A DNA stretch of 64,000 nucleotides from Achromobacter insolitus (lineage in GTDB: Bacteria; Pseudomonadota; Gammaproteobacteria; Burkholderiales; Burkholderiaceae_B). The notes beneath the pieces are model-generated. The model had not been told where the DNA came from. It saw only the letters and a program-made list of their open reading frames with translations, and searched no databases. A program made the position numbers and the translations under genes. Positions within the stretch are counted from its first letter, which is position 1, and each line of letters starts with the position of its first letter. This document shows, one piece after another, positions 44,694 through 53,700 of this stretch. The stretch covers positions 372,001-436,000 of the forward strand of contig NZ_NJIF01000004.1 of assembly GCF_002209555.1 (NCBI RefSeq). The letters run 5' to 3'.

Positions 44694-46049
44694 TCAGCGC
44701 ACACCTTCTGCTGCCATAGCATCTGGAGTGAACATCGCATCGCGGAACTGCGACGTTTTCGGCACATACATGCCCCGCCGTTCGTTGGCGAAACCTGTCA
44801 CATAGGAAGCACCGTTCGTTAAGTCATAAACACCCCAGTTGACCTGTTCCGTCGCAGGAACATCAGACATCACCATGGGTAAGCCGAATGGCACGCGGGC
44901 CAACTGACCACTTGCGTCGTACCGTTCCGCGATGACGGCGTCCCAAGTGTCCTCATCTATGTAATAGCGACTCTTGGGAGATGTATGGCGCTCTCCCTTC
45001 TTCAGCTCCGCATCGACCACCCAAACACGATGACGTTCCCAGCGCACATAGTCGGGATTTATATGCTGGGCACCCAAGATTTCTCGGTCCGTGGTTGGCT
45101 GCATGATTCGGTTGGCGTTGTACGGGATGTACATCTCCTTCTTACCGACGAGCGTCCAATCAAACCTGTCCAGGCGACCTGTAAATACGCCGACTTCGTC
45201 GAAGCTGGCGATACCAGCGGAAAACGGCGTAGGCGTGTCACAGCACGAGTTCGGCAATTTTCGAACTCGTCGCTGACCGGTCAGGTAGACCCATGTAATG
45301 GACTTGGATTCCTCCAGATTCATGCGTCCCGTGATCGCTTCACCAGCACGGATCGCTGGCCCCTTGGTCAGCGATCGGATCAAGTAGTACTCGTTATTGA
45401 ACTTTTCCGGCGCTTGTGCGTAATACGGCATCCACATCGAGTTCTCAGCATCCAGAACGTTGATCCATGCACCGTCGGACGTCAATTGATAGCCTTTGGC
45501 TTCGAAATACCAGGCATCACCGCGCCAGCGCAACTGGTGATTCCACATGACCTCGAGTCCGGATTTTGGAATCGGAAACGGGATGCCGCCATATGCGCCT
45601 TCCGGGAACGGTCCCGCCGCACCGTCCTTGAGGTGGGCGTTCACCGCATTGCGAGCGGTATTGTCGTAGACCCACTGTGGCGCGATTGCCGTGCGGTGAG
45701 TTTTGTAGACATCGACGCGGAAAGTGTCGGGGTATTTCTTTAGTAGCGCTTTGGCGCCCTCCGTCAGGTAATTCGCGTGCTGCGCCATGTTCTTGACGTC
45801 CACCGAGAACAGGGGCTTCTCGCCGGCGAAGGGATCTTGCCTGCGTCCCTGGTCGATACCGGCATTGGGCGTAATCGCCCCCGTCCAAGCCGGGATGCTG
45901 CCGTCCGAGTTTCCTGCTCGTTCCGCACCCATCGGCGTCAACCCATTCGCAAGTTGCGCGGCCTCCTCTTTGGAAACCGCCGCAAAGGACGTCCCTGCTG
46001 CCAGCGACAACACCAGCATCAACCCGAATGTGAAATGGTTCGATTTCAT
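44694..46049 (-). CDS. DUF1329-family periplasmic protein
   Basis: The 451-residue protein has a signal peptide (MKSNHFTFGLMLVLSLAAGT, cleavage near FAA) and DUF1329 features: LTPMGAERAGNSDGSIPAWTG at the N-terminus, YKTHRTAIAPQWVYDN, and HINPDYVRWERHRVWVV. The family is predicted to share the LolA/LolB-like lipid-carrier fold. GGAG stands seven bases before ATG 46049. It lies between the DUF1302 and YCF48-like genes and probably carries a hydrophobic compound across the periplasm together with them. Confidence 0.92.
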   Translation of the reverse strand: MKSNHFTFGLMLVLSLAAGTSFAAVSKEEAAQLANGLTPMGAERAGNSDGSIPAWTGAITPNAGIDQGRRQDPFAGEKPLFSVDVKNMAQHANYLTEGAKALLKKYPDTFRVDVYKTHRTAIAPQWVYDNTARNAVNAHLKDGAAGPFPEGAYGGIPFPIPKSGLEVMWNHQLRWRGDAWYFEAKGYQLTSDGAWINVLDAENSMWMPYYAQAPEKFNNEYYLIRSLTKGPAIRAGEAITGRMNLEESKSITWVYLTGQRRVRKLPNSCCDTPTPFSAGIASFDEVGVFTGRLDRFDWTLVGKKEMYIPYNANRIMQPTTDREILGAQHINPDYVRWERHRVWVVDAELKKGERHTSPKSRYYIDEDTWDAVIAERYDASGQLARVPFGLPMVMSDVPATEQVNWGVYDLTNGASYVTGFANERRGMYVPKTSQFRDAMFTPDAMAAEGVR

Positions 46050-46061
46050 GTACATCTCCAT

Positions 46062-47741
46062 TTAGAAGGAATAACGCAAGGAGGCAGCGATGAAGTCGCG
46101 GTCTTTGAGCGTCTGCCGCCAACCGAACGAACCGTCCGAACTCATGAATGTTGAGGAGGGCCCGTAGTAATGCGTGTAGGCAAGCGTGAACCGCCACGCG
46201 TCCCGGAAACTCGCGTTTATGCCAATGTTCATGTCCCCCCCGCCCTCGGGCGTCCAGGCTGAAGGACTGCCGGCAGCAAGGGGCCGCGACCCTTTTGGCG
46301 CCCAGCTCATGCCTACAGGCACGCTGACATCCACTCCAGGGAAAACATTCCGGTACATTGGTTCAAGTACAAAGCGGAACTGCAAACCATCACGGCTACC
46401 CCTGGCGTCGGCGGCGTCCGTATTTTTCGTTATCTTCATCACGCGATTCCACGCCGCTTCTGCCGTTAGGCTCGCCTCACGCCATAACGGCGTCGCCGGC
46501 AAAGAAGCAATCGTGGAAACGTTGATATGGGCTGTGTTGCCCACGGCATACGCGGGGTTGCTGCGGTTGTTGCTGCGTGCCGCATCCGTGAAGGCACTGG
46601 TGTCCACCCCTCGATTTGTGGCCAAATCCTGGTTGTGGCGTATTGACCCTTCTATAGCAATGTTGAAATTGTCGAACGTCCGGCTCGCACTCGCGCCAAA
46701 TGCCGTGATCGCTTCCTGATAGGCAAGGTAGTAGCCGGAAGGGGTGGGACCTTGCGGGGTCATCCCCAGGACAGGGATCACCTGCGGCGTCTTGCTGTGA
46801 TAACGAATAGCGAAAAGGCTGTAATCGGTTTCCTCTCCGCGAATCTTCAATTGCACACCGCCCTGGCCGGAATTCCGCCCTCGCGCGTCGGAAAGTCGCC
46901 GGGCCGGGGGCACACCAGGCCCCAGGAGCATCGTCTCGCTGCCAGCGGCAATATCATTGTCGGAAAAGTATGTCCCCGCGAATGGCACTTTGCTGGCAGC
47001 CCATTGAAACTGGTAATAGCCGGCCAAAGAGAACTGGGGGCCCAGCTGGATCTGCCCTGAAACTTGCGGGACGGGGCGAATCGCTTCCTTGAACTGGGTT
47101 CCCGGCACGGAGGCGAGCTTCACGGCGTCGACCGGCATCTGCCCGCCAGCGACGGCGTTTCCGCCAAAAAACAGACTTTCGCCCCAGATCAACGAGTGCT
47201 TTCCCGCACGGACGGTAGCCGCACCGTTCTCCAGGTCGAACTTGCCGAATAGAAATGCATCAAGCAATTCGACGTTGCGCCCTTGATTCACGCGCGCAGC
47301 ATGGGTGAACCGGTTGTAGGACACAGACGTCTGGTTCGGAAATGCACCGCCAGCAATCCCTGGGTTGTCGTTCGAACCGTTATAGATGCTGTCGTAGTAC
47401 GCCGCACCGCTTACGCGCGCGCCGAAACGGCGCTGCCACGTCACATCCATCTCGCTGAACAAATCCATCCGGTTGGAAATTAGCCCAGGACCGAAATTGC
47501 GGTCGCCATCGTCATTGTTCGGGTTTGACAGCAGTGCTGCCGATGCGGATTTCAGACGAAACGCGTTGCTGTACTTAACGGTCGTGTCCCAACGCACGGT
47601 GATGTCGGAATTTCCGGTATCGATTTCGAAGGCGTGCGCGCTCAAGGCGAACACAGCGCTCGTCGCCAACGCTCCCCGATGCAACGCGTGATGGCGTCGC
47701 CGTACGCGGCGATTGATCGCCGTCACCTTGTTCGTTCCCAT
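46062..47741 (-). CDS. DUF1302-family outer-membrane-type protein
   Basis: The 559-residue protein has an Arg-rich leader and signal (cleavage near SAHAFEI). DUF1302 features follow: TGNSDITVRWDTTVKYSNAF, DGDRNFGPGLISNRMDLFSE, and an ending with alternating aromatic residues FGWRQTLKDRDFIAASLRYSF. The terminal Phe and even strand pattern indicate a beta-barrel in the outer membrane. AGGAG precedes ATG 47741. It is the first gene of the second block and is followed 12 bases later by DUF1329. The likely job is passage of hydrophobic substrate through the outer membrane. Confidence 0.92.
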   Translation of the reverse strand: MGTNKVTAINRRVRRRHHALHRGALATSAVFALSAHAFEIDTGNSDITVRWDTTVKYSNAFRLKSASAALLSNPNNDDGDRNFGPGLISNRMDLFSEMDVTWQRRFGARVSGAAYYDSIYNGSNDNPGIAGGAFPNQTSVSYNRFTHAARVNQGRNVELLDAFLFGKFDLENGAATVRAGKHSLIWGESLFFGGNAVAGGQMPVDAVKLASVPGTQFKEAIRPVPQVSGQIQLGPQFSLAGYYQFQWAASKVPFAGTYFSDNDIAAGSETMLLGPGVPPARRLSDARGRNSGQGGVQLKIRGEETDYSLFAIRYHSKTPQVIPVLGMTPQGPTPSGYYLAYQEAITAFGASASRTFDNFNIAIEGSIRHNQDLATNRGVDTSAFTDAARSNNRSNPAYAVGNTAHINVSTIASLPATPLWREASLTAEAAWNRVMKITKNTDAADARGSRDGLQFRFVLEPMYRNVFPGVDVSVPVGMSWAPKGSRPLAAGSPSAWTPEGGGDMNIGINASFRDAWRFTLAYTHYYGPSSTFMSSDGSFGWRQTLKDRDFIAASLRYSF

Positions 47742-48169
47742 TTGTCTCCTATATCGCACCGTCTCGGGCGCGTGGCGGCGCTCTCGGCCTCTGCGAAGCG
47801 CGATACACCGTCCTTTTTCGCCATCGTCGGTCGCGTCACGAACACCCGCACAACCGACGATCAACGTTTTTATATGGTAAGTGTGTTTTTATGGATTTAC
47901 AACACAAAAAATCGATAAAAATAAAAAATACCGATTCAAATAGAAGTGAGCCTCGGGGGAGGACGGGCCCTCTGGACGTGCTGCAGCGCGCCGCAGCAAT
48001 GACGCAAGCCATGGCCAGGCGGATGGGAGGAAGCGAGGGAGGTAGGGCAAGTCAGTCGTTGGGCTTGAGGACGTCTGCCGCGGACAAGGCGGGACGGTCA
48101 GGCACGACTGAAAGGCAGGAGCACGCTAATGAGGAGGGAAATCGGCCGAGCGGCCCCGACGTTGTTGGG
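47742..48169. other. Control region between DUF1302 and the GntR gene
   Basis: Besides the candidate promoter, it contains an AT-rich part (47870-47940) with the motif AATCGATAA, also found upstream of the GntR gene. The part near 47945-48169 is GC-rich without a recognisable gene. Confidence 0.5.
47874..47902 (-). promoter_or_regulatory. Candidate sigma70 promoter for the DUF1302 block
   Basis: On the minus strand TTGTAA (47897-47902) and TACCAT (47874-47879) are 17 bases apart, about 130 bases upstream of the DUF1302 start codon. The area is strongly AT-rich compared with its surroundings. The -35 match is moderate. Confidence 0.4.
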
Positions 48170-48907
48170 TCAGCCTTCTTGGCGTTTGCCGACTTTCGTG
48201 TGAGCAGAGGTGTCGCCGACAGGGAAGGCCCGGTCGAACGCTAAGAGCGCCAGCTCCGCAGATTTGCCAAAATGCTCGGCGATCAATTGCTGAGCACCCG
48301 GGGCGTCCCGTGCAATCACTGCGTCGAGGAGCAGCTTATGCTCCGCCAACGTGTCTCGATCCTCGAGCGTAGTGTTGCGGAGGGAAAGATTGTGATAGCG
48401 AGCCAGCTTTTCACGAACTAAACGACAAAGTTGCAGCGTCGTGGGCGACTGGCAACCAGCCAGCAGCGATTCGTGAAACGCCGAGTGAGCAACGAGCCAT
48501 TCGTCGAACAATTCGGGCGATGTAGGTATTTTTGTCTTCGAAAGCCGGTGAAAGCTGCTTACGACATTCGACTCCCAATCGATACCACCACGTTCGATGG
48601 CACGCCGGACCGCGATGCAATCCAGATCGATTCGCGTCTGAGTCAGATCCAGCAACTCGTCTCTTGACACGGGCGCCACACGGAAGCCCCTCTGTTCCTG
48701 AAACTCGACGAGACCGTCGCTCGTCAGGCGTGAGAGCGCCTCGCGGATCGCCGTGGCGCCAATATCGTAACGCTCCCCCAACGCTTGTATCCGCAGACGC
48801 TGATCTGGAAAAAGGACGCCAGTGACGATATCCGCGCGCAAGCGCTGAAATGCCAGCGTCGTCAGACTGCTAGAAGTAGAGGAAGAAGAAAGCTCGGCTG
48901 TCCCCAT
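48170..48907 (-). CDS. GntR-family regulator, FCD subfamily
   Basis: The 245-residue protein has the GntR winged helix (about residues 15-80, LAFQRLRADIVTGVLFPDQR, YDIGATAIREALSRLTSDGL) and an all-helical FCD effector domain. The FCD metal-binding residues appear in RIDLDCIAVRRA, SAFHESLL (His) and EHKLLLDAVIARD (His). FCD regulators bind organic acids, often pathway intermediates. Its place between the two aromatic blocks suggests it controls the DUF1302 block downstream, the aldolase block upstream, or both. ATG 48907 is chosen; a GTG at 48916 is possible. Confidence 0.92.
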   Translation of the reverse strand: MGTAELSSSSTSSSLTTLAFQRLRADIVTGVLFPDQRLRIQALGERYDIGATAIREALSRLTSDGLVEFQEQRGFRVAPVSRDELLDLTQTRIDLDCIAVRRAIERGGIDWESNVVSSFHRLSKTKIPTSPELFDEWLVAHSAFHESLLAGCQSPTTLQLCRLVREKLARYHNLSLRNTTLEDRDTLAEHKLLLDAVIARDAPGAQQLIAEHFGKSAELALLAFDRAFPVGDTSAHTKVGKRQEG

Positions 48908-49116
48908 GGCATCCACGGCTCGGCGTTACGGCACACCATTGGTGAGCCGATGATTGAAAGGCCGCCGAGAATTGACGGCGGCACGAACTATCGCTTATTC
49001 AGAGTTTAATGTCAACAATTCGATCTTATCGTTTTTCTCTGAGTAAATCGATAATATCAACCATCAAATCGAACGCCACTTACGCAGCTTGCGCGATCGG
49101 TTGCCGGCGCAAGCTC

Positions 49117-49593
49117 CTACTCTGGCTCAAAGATGATCGCGATGCGCCGCTCACGTATACGCCACCCCTGTGCCGTGCGGACATAGGTGTCGTGGTAGTC
49201 CGCAACAATGGGAGCGGGCGTGCCGGATACCGGATTTGTAGCGTCCACCCCGAATGCCTTGAAGCACACCACATAACACAATCCTGTGGCACTACCATCC
49301 CCGTTCAGGGTGACACGGATGTTGCTGCAGAGGTGGCGCGTCACCATTGGTGGCCGAGACCGCAGCGACGCCAGAATTGCCTCACGTCCGTGCACCACTT
49401 GATTGGTCGGGGTAACGATGACAGCATCAGGCGTAAAAACATCCATGACTCGAGAATAGTCTCCGCCATCCAGGGCATTGGCAAATTCTATGCACAGCCG
49501 GGCGCAGGCTGCCTCCACATCAGCGTGCGTGTCACCCAGCGGCAGGGGATTGATGGAATTCAATCCTTGCGTATCAGACGATACCGATTTCAT
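49117..49593 (-). CDS. NTF2-like (SnoaL-type) small protein
   Basis: The 158-residue protein has the NTF2-like cone fold pattern: AACARLCIEFANALDGGDYS, VMDVFTPDAVIVTPTNQVVHG and a conserved-looking second half (GWRIRERRIAIIFEPE). Family members are dehydratases, isomerases or accessory subunits. It follows the reductase gene by about 70 bases in the same direction. It is not the dioxygenase beta subunit, which is at 55591, but could work on a pathway intermediate. No key catalytic residue is certain. Confidence 0.8.
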   Translation of the reverse strand: MKSVSSDTQGLNSINPLPLGDTHADVEAACARLCIEFANALDGGDYSRVMDVFTPDAVIVTPTNQVVHGREAILASLRSRPPMVTRHLCSNIRVTLNGDGSATGLCYVVCFKAFGVDATNPVSGTPAPIVADYHDTYVRTAQGWRIRERRIAIIFEPE

Positions 49594-49665
49594 AGTTTTC
49601 TCCTAGGAACGTAATGGGCTCAGGGGCGCCCGATTTTTGAACTATTGCGCTCTTTGCCATGCACG

Positions 49666-50718
49666 CTAGGAATCCCCTTGCCGCACGGTTAATCCGGTAA
49701 CAAATGCATCGCTAAAGAAGGCTGTCGCGGGCAAGCCCCTCTCCCTGACGAATGCGGCTCGCGCAGAGTCGACCATCAACGGATTGCCGCATGCGTAGAC
49801 TTCGTGTCCAGATAGATCTTGGAAGTCCTGCAGCACTGCTTCATGGACCAGGCCGCTTCGACCAAGCCAGTCGCCGGCTGGGTCCGACAGGACAGGTACG
49901 AAATAAACGTTTCCGAATCTGGCGCAAAGCGCCTGAGCCTCTTCCCATGCATAGATGTCTTCCCGTCGACGGGCTCCCCAATACAAGTAGCCCCCCCTTG
50001 CTGCCAGCTCGGCACCGTGCGACTTCAGGATGGCCGCAATCGGTGCATAGCCAGTCCCGGAGGCTAGGAGGATGACGGGGAGGCGGGAGGATGACAGACG
50101 GAAATTCCCAAACGGCCCCTCAATCCGCAACAAATCGCGGGCCTTGAGCGCCTCATAGGCATGACAAGAGAAACGCCCTCCCGGCATCGCGCGCACATGC
50201 CACTCAATCACTCCGGAATCATCTGGCGCATTGGCCATCGAATAACTGCGCCGCGAACCGTCGCGCAAGATGACGTCGACATACTGCCCGGCGGCAAAGT
50301 GAAATTCTGCTGCCGCCGGCGCTTGGAGCCTCAGCACAGCGACATCGGATGCGACACGAGTGTTTGAGACGACCCGGGCGCCAAATTGGCTCGTTCTTTG
50401 CCGTGGCTCAGCGGAAATATCGGGTGCATCAATCACTACATCGCACTCCGGAATCGCGACGCAGGTAAGGCAATGCCCCGGGGGCAAACTGGCCGTCTCG
50501 AAGCCATTCGGATAACGGACGGATCCCGACAATAGTCGATAAGCGCATGCCTGGCATTGCCCGCGCCTGCAACTATGTCTAGGAAAATAGCCCGCCGCCA
50601 TGGAAGCGTCCAGAATCGCCATTCCGGGCGGGCATACCAACGTTGCCCCCTTAGGGGAAAAGGTCACTCGGTGTGCGCCAGGACGTGCCTCGTCCTGAAT
50701 TGCTTGATGCGCCGCCAT
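49666..50718 (-). CDS. 2Fe-2S/FAD reductase of the ring-hydroxylating dioxygenase
   Basis: The 350-residue protein begins with a plant-type 2Fe-2S domain (ligands Cys50, Cys55, Cys58, Cys86). It continues with an FNR-type FAD domain (SRRSYSMAN) and an NAD-binding domain (ILLASGTGYAPIAAIL, YACGNPLMV). It transfers electrons from NADH to the Rieske ferredoxin (57555) and on to the dioxygenase. This domain order matches reductases of naphthalene/carbazole-type three-component systems. It is five bases from the aldolase gene, unusually far (7 kb) from the oxygenase genes. Confidence 0.9.
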   Translation of the reverse strand: MAAHQAIQDEARPGAHRVTFSPKGATLVCPPGMAILDASMAAGYFPRHSCRRGQCQACAYRLLSGSVRYPNGFETASLPPGHCLTCVAIPECDVVIDAPDISAEPRQRTSQFGARVVSNTRVASDVAVLRLQAPAAAEFHFAAGQYVDVILRDGSRRSYSMANAPDDSGVIEWHVRAMPGGRFSCHAYEALKARDLLRIEGPFGNFRLSSSRLPVILLASGTGYAPIAAILKSHGAELAARGGYLYWGARRREDIYAWEEAQALCARFGNVYFVPVLSDPAGDWLGRSGLVHEAVLQDFQDLSGHEVYACGNPLMVDSARAAFVRERGLPATAFFSDAFVTGLTVRQGDS

Positions 50719-50722
50719 CGCA

Positions 50723-51751
50723 CTAAGCAGCCTGCGCTTTCAAGTCGAGCGCCACATCGACAATCATGTCCTCTTGCCCACCTACCATGCGGCGCTTACC
50801 CAACTCGACCAGGATATCCACCGTCTTTAAGCCGTATTTGAGCGCCGCAGCCTCCGCATGCAACAAGAAACTGGAATACACACCGGCATAGCCAAGCGCC
50901 AAAGACTCGCGATCCACCCTGACGGGCCTGCTTTGCAACGGTCGCACAATATCGTCCGCTGCATCCATTAGGCGGAACAGATCGGTTCCGTGGTCCCAGC
51001 CCATCCGCTCAGCAGCGGCAATGAATACCTCCAGAGGCGCATTGCCCGCGCCTGCGCCCATCCCGGCGAGGCTCGCATCTATGCGATCGCACCCCTCCTC
51101 TACCGCCACAATGGAATTGGCCACGCCCAAGCCCAGATTGTGGTGCGCATGCATCCCCGTTTGCGTTCGCGTATCGAGGACATCTTTGAATGCCCGGAAA
51201 CGTTCCCGGACACCGTCCATGGTCAAAGCTCCTCCGGAGTCCACCACGTAAATGCATGTTGCACCGTAGTTCTCCATCAGCTTGGCCTGCCCAGCCAGGT
51301 AAGTGGGCGACGTCATGTGACTCATCATCAGAAAGCCAACGACATCCATCCCAAGCTCCCGTGCGTAGCCGATATGCTGGCGGGAGATATCCGCCTCCGT
51401 GCAGTGCGTGGCCACGCGCAGAACTCGCGCGCCCGCGTCAAAAGCCGCACGTATGTCATGAATGGTGCCTATTCCGGGCAACAACAATGTAGCCACTCGA
51501 GCATGCGTTGCCACTTCCGCCGCGGCAGAGATCCATTCCAGATCGGTATGCGCGCCAAATCCGTAGTTGAATGACGATCCCTGTAGACCATCCCCATGCG
51601 CCACTTCGATCGAATCCACTCGCGCGGCGTCCAGTTCCCGCACGATCGCCTTGACTTGCGCGATACTGTATTGGTGGCGGACGGCATGCGACCCATCACG
51701 TAGAGTCACATCGGAAATATAGATTTTGCGATTCACTTTAAGTCTCGACAA
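50723..51751 (-). CDS. 4-Hydroxy-2-oxovalerate aldolase
   Basis: The 342-residue protein has the MhpE/DmpG/BphI hallmarks: the metal and catalytic residues in [20 protein letters not shown] near the N-terminus and the metal-binding His pair of [16 protein letters not shown], then [20 protein letters not shown]. It splits 4-hydroxy-2-oxovalerate into pyruvate and acetaldehyde and works in a complex with the acetaldehyde dehydrogenase encoded seven bases upstream. Length is normal for the family. Confidence 0.95.
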   Translation of the reverse strand: MSRLKVNRKIYISDVTLRDGSHAVRHQYSIAQVKAIVRELDAARVDSIEVAHGDGLQGSSFNYGFGAHTDLEWISAAAEVATHARVATLLLPGIGTIHDIRAAFDAGARVLRVATHCTEADISRQHIGYARELGMDVVGFLMMSHMTSPTYLAGQAKLMENYGATCIYVVDSGGALTMDGVRERFRAFKDVLDTRTQTGMHAHHNLGLGVANSIVAVEEGCDRIDASLAGMGAGAGNAPLEVFIAAAERMGWDHGTDLFRLMDAADDIVRPLQSRPVRVDRESLALGYAGVYSSFLLHAEAAALKYGLKTVDILVELGKRRMVGGQEDMIVDVALDLKAQAA

Positions 51752-51758
51752 AGGATGA

Positions 51759-52712
51759 TCAGACCAATGCTGCGTGCGTGGCTAGCGCACGCTCCGCAAG
51801 TTTCTCGGCGGCCGCCAGCGCAGCGGATGTCATGATGTCCAGGTTGCCTGCATAAGCAGGCAAGTAATGCGCTGCCCCCTCTACCTCGAGAAATACCGAG
51901 GTCTTGAGACCGACCGTCGTGCCTAATCCCGGCACACTGAGCGGTCGATTTTTGTCAAAAATCTCGAACTGCACTCGTTGCTTGAGCCGATATCCCGGCA
52001 CGTATGCATGGACTCGCGCAACCATTTCGTTGATCGCCGACTCGACTGCCTCCGTGTCCGCGATTGCAGAAAAGGTATAGACGGTGTCGCGCATCAATAG
52101 CGGCGGCTCAGCGGGATTCAAAACTATGATTGCCTTCCCCTTCCGCGCACCGCCAACAATTTCCAAGGCCCGCGAAGTCGTCTCGGTAAACTCGTCGATG
52201 TTTGCCCGCGTGCCAGGCCCTGCAGAACGGCTGGAGATCGAGGCGACGATTTCGGCATAGTGCACGGGCGTAACGTTTGCTACGGCCGCTACGATCGGGA
52301 TCGTCGCCTGCCCGCCGCATGTCACCATATTGATGTTCAGCGCGTCCAAGTGCGCATCAGCATTTACCACCGGCACGCAGTATGGACCGATGGCGGCCGG
52401 CGTGAGGTCGATCATTTTTATGCCTGGTCTGCGCGCTCTAAGTATTCGGTCATTGGCGGAGTGGGCGCTGGCCGACGTGGCATCGAAGACAATATCGATG
52501 CCGTTGAACTCGGGCATTTCAACAAGGCCGCACGCGCCGGTAGCGCAAGTCGCCACACCCAGACTCGCCGCGCGTCTGAGACCATCCGATGCGGAGTCTA
52601 TCCCCACCATGGCCGTCATCTCGAGGTGACGCCCGTGACGCAGTATCTTTATCATCAGATCAGTTCCGATGTTTCCGGATCCGATGATGGCGGCTTTGAT
52701 CTTTCGTGTCAT
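51759..52712 (-). CDS. Acetaldehyde dehydrogenase (acylating)
   Basis: The 317-residue protein has an NAD-binding [17 protein letters not shown] start and the catalytic Cys in [12 protein letters not shown], as in MhpF/DmpF/BphJ. It converts acetaldehyde channelled from the aldolase into acetyl-CoA. The frame extends to 52754, but ATG 52712 gives the family N-terminus, with GGGAT upstream. A 64-codon frame upstream ends with a TGA overlapping this ATG (see the small-ORF entry). Confidence 0.95.
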   Translation of the reverse strand: MTRKIKAAIIGSGNIGTDLMIKILRHGRHLEMTAMVGIDSASDGLRRAASLGVATCATGACGLVEMPEFNGIDIVFDATSASAHSANDRILRARRPGIKMIDLTPAAIGPYCVPVVNADAHLDALNINMVTCGGQATIPIVAAVANVTPVHYAEIVASISSRSAGPGTRANIDEFTETTSRALEIVGGARKGKAIIVLNPAEPPLLMRDTVYTFSAIADTEAVESAINEMVARVHAYVPGYRLKQRVQFEIFDKNRPLSVPGLGTTVGLKTSVFLEVEGAAHYLPAYAGNLDIMTSAALAAAEKLAERALATHAALV

Positions 52713-52903
52713 GATGACATCCCAATTTGGAGTATTTCTACGCGCAAAGTGCAATCGAACGACTCGGGTATGGTCCGAACGAGCCGCGCAGGAAGTTCAT
52801 GAAATGGGGAATGGCGACTTTTGCTCTCGCCGGCCCGTGGAGTCTGGTACGGACTATCGGGATCACCCATTTGTTCAACAGTTTGATTATCTGAAGCAGG
52901 CAT
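52709..52903 (-). CDS. Doubtful small ORF overlapping the acetaldehyde dehydrogenase start
   Basis: A 64-codon frame (starting [15 protein letters not shown]) fills the otherwise unusual 206-base space between the hydratase and dehydrogenase genes and ends in an ATGA overlap. The peptide matches no family I know, and no clear ribosome-binding site precedes the ATG. It could be a translational leader, a remnant or chance. Confidence 0.25.
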   Translation of the reverse strand: MPASDNQTVEQMGDPDSPYQTPRAGESKSRHSPFHELPARLVRTIPESFDCTLRVEILQIGMSS

Positions 52904-52918
52904 GGTGGCTCGCGCCGA

Positions 52919-53698
52919 TTACTCGGCTTGACAACTGACGGATCCGAGACCGCCAACCTCCAGATGCAGGCAATCTCCAGGCCCGATAGGCACCATCGGT
53001 CCCAATGCACCCGATAGCACCACCTCTCCAGCGCGAAGCGACTCACCTAGTTCTGCCATCTTGCGTGCCAACCACCAAGCAGCCAACAAGGGGTGGCCAA
53101 GACAGGCTCCCCCATTCCCCTTGGACACTACGTCCCCATCGCGCAGGAAGCGCATCGAGCAATCGCGCAACGACACGTCCGTCAAACGCTTGGGGTCTGT
53201 TCCCAGGACATAGAGACCGCAGGATGCGTTGTCGGCCACAGTGTCCGCTAAGGTGATACGCCAGTCACGAATCGCACTGTCGACAATCTCGATAGCGGGC
53301 AACACATACTCGATCGAATTCAGGAAACGGCCCCAGGTAAGGTCCGCGTCGAGATCGCGACCGAGAACCATTGCTACCTCGCCCTCAGCTTTGGGCTGCA
53401 TCAAGGTACTCACCGGTACGTTCGCGCCCGACACATATTCCATGTCGGCGAAAAGCACGCCAAAGTCTGGCTGATCGACGCCCAGCTGCCTTTGCACCGA
53501 CTCGGAAGTCAGCCCTATCTTCCTGCCACTGACCCGTCGTCCCTCGCGGAGCGCGCGCTGCGTGTTAACTGCCGCGACCTCGTACGCCGCCTTCGCGCCA
53601 GCTATGCCGAACGTTTCTGAAATTGGGGAGATCGCGGTTCGGCTACGGCGTGCTTCATAAAGCGCGTCGGCTGCGCGGAGTACTGAAATGCTATCCAT
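52919..53698 (-). CDS. 2-Hydroxypenta-2,4-dienoate (2-keto-4-pentenoate) hydratase
   Basis: The 259-residue protein belongs to the MhpD/BphH/DmpE hydratase family: GRKIGLTSESVQRQLGVDQPDFG, KAEGEVAMVLGRDL with metal-site Glu, and an ASCGLYVLGTD segment. It adds water to 2-hydroxypenta-2,4-dienoate to form 4-hydroxy-2-oxovalerate. It begins three bases after the flavin-dependent oxidoreductase gene at 53701, so the two are co-translated. Confidence 0.95.
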   Translation of the reverse strand: MDSISVLRAADALYEARRSRTAISPISETFGIAGAKAAYEVAAVNTQRALREGRRVSGRKIGLTSESVQRQLGVDQPDFGVLFADMEYVSGANVPVSTLMQPKAEGEVAMVLGRDLDADLTWGRFLNSIEYVLPAIEIVDSAIRDWRITLADTVADNASCGLYVLGTDPKRLTDVSLRDCSMRFLRDGDVVSKGNGGACLGHPLLAAWWLARKMAELGESLRAGEVVLSGALGPMVPIGPGDCLHLEVGGLGSVSCQAE

Positions 53699-53700
53699 GC

